From NCBI GenBank assembly GCA_034440575.1, contig JAOTOL010001656.1, positions 2,544,501 to 2,608,500 of the forward strand: a stretch of 64,000 bases of DNA, in the 5' to 3' direction. A program made the translations under genes and the position numbers. The stretch's first letter is position 1. Each line of letters opens with the position of its first letter. The notes under the pieces were generated by a model, which was given only the letters and a program-made list of their open reading frames with translations, ran no database searches and was not told the origin of the DNA. Source of the DNA: Imbricaverruca yamaguchii. Taxonomy: Eukaryota; Arthropoda; Thecostraca; Neoverrucidae. This document shows positions 56,110-64,000 of this stretch, one piece after another.

Positions 56110-57590
56110 ACAAGGCTGCGAAAAACCAGCTGGTTATACCAATGCCACCGACTCTGTCGTATTATGTAGTATTATTTGGAATGACGCACATCAAACATTA
56201 TTTCATCAATGCTATATGATATGCAGAGGTGAAAGACCGGCGATGCGCCAACGCTTGTCAGCGACAGCTAAAGGGACATGGGGGCTCCAATGGGACAGCC
56301 TATGACTGACCGGCCTGCACTTCCCAGATTTTTCAAATACATATGTTTGGAGGAATTAATCATGGCAAGGCCCTTTTCTAGGCTAGTTTACATTGGTAGA
56401 CGCAACATTGTATATAGTGGTGACATCTCTTTGAGGCAGCCATCGGCCAAAAAACAGCGACGCGCTTGGCGGCCAGTGTTAAATTCCCATAGACGTCGGC
56501 GATATGTCGATACGACAGCAGCGAGCTGTCTCATGTGTGACAATTGTGGCGCGGTCAATCTTACTAAATTACCTGTCTGAACCAAGGAGAACCTGGTTCT
56601 TGACAATCACGCCATGGAAGTAAAATGCATCAGGTTGCCCGCAATTAGCGCAATAAAATTGATAACCGTAGTATGTAATAGCCCGTATCTAGCGTAATAA
56701 AAAAAAATAAAGAAAAAGCGACATAAACAAACTTAACCTGGCATAGCTTTCCATGCAAAAGAGAAAAGAAATATATAATTTTTAAATGCCAAGAGAGAAG
56801 ACAAATATATACTTATTAAATGTCAATTTTGAAACATTCATTATCTGTAAAATACATATGCCAAACCTAATCTAACCTAACCTAATGTAACCTGACTTCC
56901 TATTGAAGCCTATTGAGATCCAACCTCCCTATGGATAAAATATTTAAAGAACAAAATTTGAAAAATGCCAAACAATGTGTTCTCATAAAATTGTCGAAAT
57001 CATGAAAAACTTGACCTGGCCTAACCTAACCTAACATAAGGTGATTTTGAGGACAAAACTATTTCTTTTTCTTGCACTTTTAAGGAAAATTGACAAGTTC
57101 AAATGAAATAAAGTCTAAGCTAACTATCCAACCAAACATAACCAATTTGTTTCATTAAAGGAGGCACACTGTGGGTAATACTTGTCTCATGTCTATCTTA
57201 CACAACAGTGATACCAGTTTGGCTATGTTTTATTAGCTTATGCCTTGGTTTTTTGTTCTTGTTACATTTGTATGATATATTGCTTCAAGCAAAGTCCCTT
57301 CGTTAGTGCTATTTTGCTATTAGACTGAAAAGTAAAGATATGCACCACAAAAGAGTGGTGACCTCAGCCTAATCATGTTTGCAAAGATGGCAGTTCATTT
57401 ATTCATGCATAAAGACATGAAACAGAAATTTACCAACATTTGTAGGTAAATGCACATAGTTTCAACTGAGTCCTTCCTAAAATATCTTGCTAAAAATATT
57501 TCCTAGATACTTTTGTGGTGATTTAAATGGATCTGGACATGATATGAGAGTGACTTCATCAAGTGACGGAGATCAAATTAGGGACGGGGA
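56110..57590. other. AT-rich DNA with CCTAA interstitial telomere-like motifs
   Basis: CCTAATCTAACCTAACCTAA lies at 56867-56884 and GGCCTAACCTAACCTAACAT at 57018-57036, with further TAACCTG pieces. CCTAA is the complement of TTAGG, the arthropod telomere unit. Otherwise no gene was seen. Confidence 0.6.
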
Positions 57591-57660
57591 TGGCCGAGTG
57601 GTTAAGCCTTTGGGCTCTGAGTACCAAAGGTCCCGGGTTCGACACACATACCAAACTGAA
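57591..57660 (+). mobile_element. tRNA-like sequence (SINE head or tRNA pseudogene)
   Basis: GGATGGCCGAGTGGTTAAGC has a good A box (TGGCCGAGTGG), and CCCGGGTTCGACACACATAC carries the B-box core GGTTCGA. CTTTGG and CCAAAG pair around a loop too long for a normal anticodon arm, and no acceptor stem forms. It resembles Ser/Leu-type tRNA. The downstream 200 bp may be the SINE body. Confidence 0.6.
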
Positions 57661-57799
57661 CGTTTTAGGAGGACTGTGTTAGCAAATGAGTACCACAAAT
57701 ATCTGTCTCTGTATGCTCTCACCCCTAGGCTCCCTCCCAAGTCATTCTCTCACAAGATCTGAGTGGGTTGTGGGGTCACACCTCCTCCCTCTGAGTTAA

Positions 57800-58950
57800 T
57801 ATGCTGGAGAAGGCCCTGCTTCCTCTCCTTCCCATTCCCACTGCTACAACCAAGGCGACTCACAACACCGCGAAGTGGCAAACAAGCAACGCAAGAACAC
57901 AAACATGACAAGAGACAAATTCATACCGGTGTGGGATTGACAGCACGGTGTACCATAAACGTCAAGACCAGATATATCCTGGCGGGTGTTTTCGAAATAA
58001 GAGGCTACGCTCTTTTACATCACAAGCTTCTGCTCTCAGCAAGTATCAAGAAAAAATGTGAGAATATGAGCGAAAAACGAAAATGTGAGAACGGGGCTTA
58101 CAGCATGCCAATACATCAGGTTGTTCTGGAATACCACATGCTATGTTTGGGATAATGATGCTATGTATAGCTGTACACGTATGCAGCAACCCTGGAAACA
58201 GCGCGTTCCACATACTGCTGGACATGTTACAACAGTCGCACCAACAAATTTGGACCGGTGTAATGCGCAACAATGACCCAGCATGTCGTGTATGCAGTCG
58301 TGTATGCACGCAAAGCCTCTGTGGCACCGACTGCACGCGCCTCACACAAACCTGCACCACCCGTGTTCCTCGATCGGACACGTGGCATCACGACCGGGCC
58401 AAAGGTCAGCGACGACCATATGACCCTTCGTATGGGCTATCCCTGGGGGTGGTTTGAGTTGGGTAAACATTCTCCGACCTGGTTAATCTTTTCCGATCTG
58501 AATCATTAACCACATCGCTAAACGCATAACAACATTAGCCACACCCACATTGACTAAAATGAATTTGCTTCAAAATCGGATCGACCTCCCCCTCCCTCTC
58601 ACCAATTTTTTGGACAAGCCCATGGCTGCCATAATAATCAGACGAAGGTTCGATGTGTTGAGGTTCTCAAATATATAGGCTTCGCAGGTTTCATGTTTGT
58701 AAAATCAAGGGCATACGGCTAATACAAAAATATTTCGATGCCGGAATTGTGGAAAATAATGTGGGAGATACAGAGAAAGAAAATAGAGAACATATGGAAG
58801 TAAGGCTTTGAGAAGTTCGTAAGATCCGTAAGGAATGCTTCTTCGAGAGAGTTCATAAATCCCTTAGTTATGCACTTAGTTGGCATAGCTAGAAGTCCCA
58901 TTGGTGGTCTACAAAGGAAAAGAAACACAATGATGCTCAGAGCTGGCGAA
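57800..58950. other. Unassigned DNA
   Basis: No gene, array or element was recognised. The ORFs here are short and without domain signatures. Confidence 0.4.
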
Positions 58951-58954
58951 ACCT

Positions 58955-59115
58955 GGCGCACGAGTTTTGCCAGCCTTGCCAGCCTTGACTTGCGAGCATT
59001 GGCACAGTCTGGCACGCCGTGAAATTCTCTCCCAGCAAGCATACGTCGCACCATCACCACGTGTGCCTGTCATCGGGCCATCGTTTGTTTGCCATCCCAC
59101 GTGCAGCAACCAGTG
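58955..59115 (+). repeat. Dispersed repeat, copy 1
   Basis: TTGCCAGCCTTGACTTGCGA, GGCACGCCGTGAAATTCTCT and CCTGTCATCGGGCCATCGTT match pieces of 61040-61205 in the same order and strand, with gaps. The identity of the family is unknown. Confidence 0.8.
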
Positions 59116-59337
59116 GGCACTGGGCAGTGGCAAAGGCTCGGCTGGACTGCTGGGCAGCGGTAGTGGCAACTCCCGCACTGCTGGGCAGCGGCAGCGGCTT
59201 GGCCGCACTGCTGGGCAGTGGCAGCGTCAACGGCCGCAGTGCTGGGCGGGCAGCCGAGCCCCTGACCGGCTCGAGGACCAGCCACCATGTTTGCCACCGT
59301 TCAGGTCTCGGACCGCTGTCCCGCCTGGTGCAGGAGC

Positions 59338-60195
59338 CCTCACCGAGCGGTCACCAGCCAGCAGTCAGCGCAGCCAGCGGTCAGCGCAGCCAGCGGTCAG
59401 CACAGCCAGCAGTCAGCGCGGCCAGCGGTCAGCGCAGCTAGCATTCAGCACAGCCAGCGGTCAGCGCAGCCAGCAGTCAGCGCGGCCAGCGGTCAGCACA
59501 GCCAGCGGTCAGCACAGTCAGCGGTCAGCGCAGCTAGCATTCAGCACAGCCAGCGGTCAGCGCAGCCAGCGGTCAGCTCGGCCAGCGGTCAGCTCGGCGA
59601 CAGGTCAGCGCGGCGACAGGTCAGCGCGGCGACAGGTCAGCGCGGCGGCAGGTCAGCTCGGCGGTAGGTCAGCGCGGCGACAGGTCAGCGCGGCGGCAGG
59701 TCAGCGCGGCGACAGGTCAGTGCGGCGACAGGTCAGCGAGGCGACAGGTCAGCGCGGCGGCAGGTCAGCTCGGCGGCAGGTCAGCGCGGCGACAGGTCAG
59801 CTCGGCGACAGGTCAACGCGGCGACAGGTCAGCGCGGCGACAGGACAGCGCGGCGACAGGTCAGCGCGGCGACAGGTCAGCTCGGCGACAGGTCAGCGCG
59901 GCGCCAGGTCAGCGCGGCGACAGGTCAGCGCGGCGGCAGGTCAGCTCGGCGGCAGGTCAGCGCGGCGACAGGTCAGCTCGGCGACAGGTCAGCGCGGCGA
60001 CAGGTCAGCTCGGCGACAGGTCAGCGCGGCGGCAGGTCAGCTCGGCGACAGGTCAGCGCGGCGACAGGTCAACACGGCGACAGGTCAGCGCGGCGACAGG
60101 TCAGCGCGGCGACAGGTCAGCGCGGCGACAGGTCAGCGCGGCGACAGGTCAGCGCGGCGACAGGTCAGCGCGGCGACAGGTCAACACGGCGAGCG
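59338..60195. repeat. 16-bp minisatellite, about 53 copies
   Basis: The first part (to about 59590) uses AGCCAGCGGTCAGCGC; the rest uses GGCGACAGGTCAGCGC. The peptide period is 16 residues because 16 x 3 = 48. The 439-codon plus frame covering it is a by-product. AGGTCA appears every 16 bp in the second part. Confidence 0.97.
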
Positions 60196-60199
60196 CACG

Positions 60200-61035
60200 G
60201 CCGGCCGAGCTCGGAGCTATACGCCGCATGCGCCGCATCAGCCTGCCGTCGTGAGGTGGCGGCAAAACAAACGCCAAGAGGCCTAGCAACCGCATCAAAA
60301 CATACCATTTACCTGTCGGTTGTGAGCGTTCGTCTGGGAGAAATTCAAGGTTACTACGGCGGAAAGTGATCAACGCTGGCGTTCACGGAAGTTGTTCGAC
60401 CCACTAAACTGCTCGGTGGTGCCACACTAAACGACCCCACCAACCGCCTGCCGGAGGTGTTCAAGGTGGCTCGGGTCTCAGACGCAACGCACTTTTCTCA
60501 GAACACCACTGTTCTGGGTTAATGGGTGAGATGTTTATGTTTGCTTCAAGGTTTGTTTTGGGTCTGGAACCAATTGACACATCACGATGAATGCACATGT
60601 AAAATCCTACAGCAGAAACGTTCCAATTGGAGCTCGATAGTGGTCGGAAAAAAGCGTGATGAGTTTTGGAGCAACCAAATGAGCAATCTTGTGAGTCACT
60701 GCTCTACTTATTCCAACAACATATCCCAATGTTTCGAACAAAGTACTTTCTTTATGATTAAAATGAAGACCCAAATTCGATACGAAAAAAAGGGTAAAAG
60801 GAACCGGCAGATGTGAATATATTGAGCCTCCAGTGTCTTGCTATCATGTCTGCTATAAAAGCACTCTCGTCATTTCCATGAGATGCATGGAAGTTGCAAA
60901 CGTATGTATTCGTTTAAAAATGCGATAGTTCGGTGGCCAACTGCTTCCCTCAATCTTGATCCCTCGGTGATGCCGGCAGATACGAGGACTGCTACGAGTG
61001 CAGCATCATTACGCCAGTCGCTCAGAGCTGGTGAA
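60200..61035. other. Unassigned DNA
   Basis: No exon or repeat was recognised between the 16-bp array and the second dispersed-repeat copy. Confidence 0.4.
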
Positions 61036-61039
61036 GCTC

Positions 61040-61210
61040 CGTGCAAGTCTTGCCAGACTCGACTTGTGAGTATTGACACGATTTAGCACGCCATGAAATT
61101 ATCTCTCAGCGAGCCACATGGGGACAATCATCGCCACGTGTTCTTGACATTGGGTGCCGTTTGCCTGTCATCGGGCTATTGTTTGTTTGCCGGCTAGTTG
61201 GTGAACGTTT
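61040..61210 (+). repeat. Dispersed repeat, copy 2
   Basis: CTTGCCAGACTCGACTTGTG, TAGCACGCCATGAAATTATC and GCCTGTCATCGGGCTATTGT align with 58955-59115. The pair brackets the 16-bp array. Confidence 0.8.
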
Positions 61211-61493
61211 GCGCTTACTGCTGTGTGCAGACCATGGACCACTCAATGGGCACGAGTCAGTGGTCAGGTCCGAGCGGTTCCTCGCAGCAGCCTGTCATGG
61301 CTGTCAGCTAGACAAGCGAACCGCTTCTCTCTGAACCAGACAACGCCCTGCAGAGCGGAAGATCACTTCGCCACTGATCTCACCACAAGGAGATTCGTGT
61401 TCCAGCCGCTGCTCTGATACGGCGCCAAAAATGTTCCAACCACGTGCGACCAAGCTCAGATGGAAATGTGTGCTGCTCAGTGATACACACTGA

Positions 61494-62885
61494 CACAGCT
61501 AATCATCACATGTCATCGGCATAGGTGGGTCGTCTCGCGTCATAACAACACAGCTAATCATCACATGTCATCAGCATAGGTGGGTCGTCTCGCGTCATAG
61601 CAGCACAGCTAATCATCACATGTCATCAGCACAGGTGGGTCATCTCCCGTCATAGCAGCACAGCTAATCATCACATGTCATCAGCATAGGTGGGTCATCT
61701 CCCGTCATAGCAGCACAGCTAATCGTCACATGTCATCAGCATAGGTGGGTCGTCTCGTGTCATAGCAGCACAGCTAATCATCACATGTCATCAGCACAGG
61801 TGGGTCATCTCCCGTCATAGCAGCACAGCTAATCATCACATGTCATCAGCATAGGTGGGTCGTCTCGCGTCATAACAACACAGCTAATCATCACATGTCA
61901 TCAGCACAGGTGGGTCGTCTCCCGTCATAACAACACAGCTAATCATCACATGTCATCAGCACAGGTGGGTCGTCTCCCGTCATAACAACACAGCTAATCA
62001 TCACATGTCATCAGCATAGGTGGGTCGTCTCCCGTCATAGCAGCACAGCTAATCATCACATGTCATCAGCACAGGTGGGTCATCTCCCGTCATAGCAGCA
62101 CAGCTAATCATCACATGTCATCAGCACAGGTGGGTCATCTCCCGTCATAGCAGCACAGCTAATCATCACATGTCATCAGCATAGGTGGGTCGTCTCCGTC
62201 ATGCGCTATCTCCTCGTCATAACAACACAGCTAATCATCACATGTCATCAGCACAGGTGGGTCGTCTCGCGTCATAACAACACAGCTAATCATCACATGT
62301 CATCAGCATAGGTGGGTCGTCTCGCGTCATAACAACACAGCTAATCATCACGTGTCATCAGCATAGGTGGGTCGTCTCGCGTCATAACAACACAGCTAAT
62401 CATCACATGTCATCAGCATAGGTGGGTCGTCTCGCGTCATAACAACACAGCTAATCATCACATGTCATCATCACAGGTGGGTCATCTCCCGTCATAACAA
62501 CACAGCTAATCATCACATGTCATCGGCATAGGTGGGTCGTCTCGTGTCATAGCAGCACAGCTAATCATCACATGTCATCAGCATAGGTGGGTCGTCTCGC
62601 GTCATAACAACACAGCTAATCATCACATGTCATCAGCATAGGTGGGTCGTCTCGCGTCATAACAACACAGCTAATCATCACATGTCATCAGCACAGGTGG
62701 GTCATCTCTCGTCATAGCAGCACAGCTAATCATCACATGTCATCAGCACAGGTGGGTCATCTCTCGTCATAACAACATAGCTAATCATCACATGTCATCA
62801 GCACAGGTGGGTCGTCTCGCGTCATGGCAACACAGCTAATCATCACATGTCATCAGTACAGGTGGGTAGTCTCGCGTCATAGCAA
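61494..62885. repeat. 55-bp minisatellite, about 25 copies
   Basis: The unit is CAGCTAATCATCACATGTCA then TCAGCATAGGTGGGTCGTCT then CGCGTCATAACAACA. Two linked variant states recur: CGTCTCGCG with CATAACAACA, and CATCTCCCG with CATAGCAGCA. One unit near 62190-62220 has a rearranged insert (GTCATGCGCTATCTCCTC). Confidence 0.97.
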
Positions 62886-62889
62886 CACA

Positions 62890-64000
62890 ACGGGCGAACC
62901 ATCGCCCATTTTCAGGGCATAGCGCTAGTCAACACCCGCCGTTAGCACCAGAGGTGCACAAATGTGCTCATCGGATACGCTCCCTTGATACCAAAGGCCA
63001 GTTCTGCTACCTATCATATACAGCCCTGCCTAGTATGCACTTGTCCACCTTCCGCTCCAAGGATTTATCAATCACAGCTCCCCTATCAGAGGAAAAGGCG
63101 ACCCCTAAGACTAACAGGCGCCCACTTGACGAACAGGCGGCACCTCAGCATGCTTGAGTGCACCCCCTCTTCCGTTCAACGATTCTTCTGCCGAAGATGT
63201 CGTTCTGGGGACTTTCGAAGTGGTGCCTCTCCTAAGAAAATAACGCTCTTCACTAGTTCCCCCACCGAACCTTTCTTGGTCCACCTCTGCTACAATTTGT
63301 TGAGGGGGGCAGTCTGTGACAATATCACGCCCATGTCCCAATGGTGCCTGTGCGCCCTATGTGCAATTGCGCCGTCAAATGGACATGTTTTTCTTTGAGG
63401 CAGCTGACTCGTTTCGGTGAAGTTGTGAACTTGCACTAGGTGGTCATACATGCACCGGAAGATGTCATAATCTTATTCCTGGTGGCGTCAGACTAATCGC
63501 ATCTTTGCACATTTCGTGCGTTTGTGTGTATGCATCGTGCACCCAAGTACCTGTGCTTTTCTTATAATATACCATTGCTTGGCAACAATAAAAATGGATA
63601 GATGTGCGCAGTTGCGCAGTCAATGTACACTTTGCCCAAGCCACACAAATTAAATTTGTCCAGATTGTTTGTTGCACTGTCTGCTACTTTGGACCGCAAT
63701 CAAGACTAGCCAATTATCGTGGAGGTACTTTTTTTAGTTTCTAAAGCACCCCGACGGAATTATCATCTTAACCGCTAATTCGGCAGCCAACATAATTTAT
63801 TTGCATTACGTTAACTTAGCACAAGTCACTGCCCCTCCTAAACCCTCCAAAATAAGTTGAAGTGGCAACCAACAGCCTAAGTACCATTCTCAGACAATAA
63901 ACGTGTAAAGTCAATTTAATTAATGCCTATAATTCCTTATTGGAAGCATGCCAAATGGGCCGTTTCTGATGTCTTTAGTTGCGTGAGAACTATCATCTTC
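62890..64000. other. Unassigned DNA at window end
   Basis: Frames of 67-144 codons at 62954-63398 show no domain. No splice-compatible upstream AE exon was recognised here. Confidence 0.4.

Noticed and set aside
56864..57037. Chromosome end
   Set aside because: The CCTAA runs are only a few units long and embedded in unique sequence.
57591..57660. Functional tRNA-Ser/Leu gene
   Set aside because: The A- and B-box cores are good, but no acceptor stem forms and the anticodon loop is too long.
58967..60286. 439-codon plus frame with ARRQVSAATGQRGDRS repeats
   Set aside because: A 16-bp tandem array gives a 16-residue peptide period in any frame. No start context or domain.

Overview
This is eukaryotic, animal genomic DNA. 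It has spliced exons with canonical GT-AG borders, introns up to 12.6 kb, many minisatellites, tRNA-derived SINE-like repeats and non-LTR retrotransposon remains. CCTAA-type repeats (TTAGG on the other strand) near 56.9-57.0 kb point to an arthropod. A crustacean fits the tandem-repeat load and transposon types, but this is inference and the species is not identified.

One protein-coding gene fills most of the window on the minus strand: an SLC4 anion exchanger (AE1/AE2/AE3-like, band 3 family). I could trace 18 consecutive exons from 55907 down to position 1. Every splice phase matches the next exon and together they encode about 1,085 codons. The acidic and His/Arg/Lys-rich N-terminal region comes first, then the band-3 cytoplasmic domain, then the membrane domain through about TM10. 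The start codon (above 55.9 kb) and the C-terminal exons (below position 1) lie outside what can be seen. Diagnostic Glu (end of TM8) and Arg (TM10) residues favour Cl-/HCO3- exchange over the Na+-coupled branch. The protein would sit in the plasma membrane and act in pH and anion homeostasis.

The introns hold a dense set of tandem arrays: 63 bp (0.4-1.5 kb), 32 bp (5.7), 20 bp (8.8-9.6), 78 bp (13.2), 15 bp (13.7-14.0), 43 bp (14.3-16.7), 60 bp (19.1-19.6), 15 bp (23.1-24.3), 95 bp (27.0), about 58 bp (28.3), 55 bp (29.5-29.8), 5 bp CGTGA-type (32.5-32.8), 35 bp (33.1-36.6), 29 bp (41.9-42.1), 69 bp (43.9-45.2), 48 bp (55.9-56.1), 16 bp (59.3-60.2) and 55 bp (61.5-62.9). The most striking observation is that several of these are tandem copies of the adjoining exon-intron junction, so one intron end is repeated with its splice site. 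The clearest are the 63-bp acceptor array, the 60-bp and 55-bp donor arrays, and two-copy acceptor duplications at 19.8 and 43.2 kb.

Mobile elements: a decayed APE-type non-LTR element at about 2.35-4.8 kb (+); a decayed RT plus RNase H element at about 20.0-22.95 kb (+); a decayed element with a restriction-like endonuclease at about 38.7-41.5 kb (+); and a young, 5'-truncated CR1-like copy at 47408-48434 (-) with a microsatellite tail and a short target duplication. The CR1-like copy sits inside one arm of a roughly 1.3-kb inverted repeat (about 47.3-49.9 versus 54.0-55.35 kb). tRNA-like SINE copies lie at 26.4, 48.5, 52.3, 55.1 and 57.6 kb. No bacterial-type operon, CRISPR array or complete canonical tRNA gene was seen.
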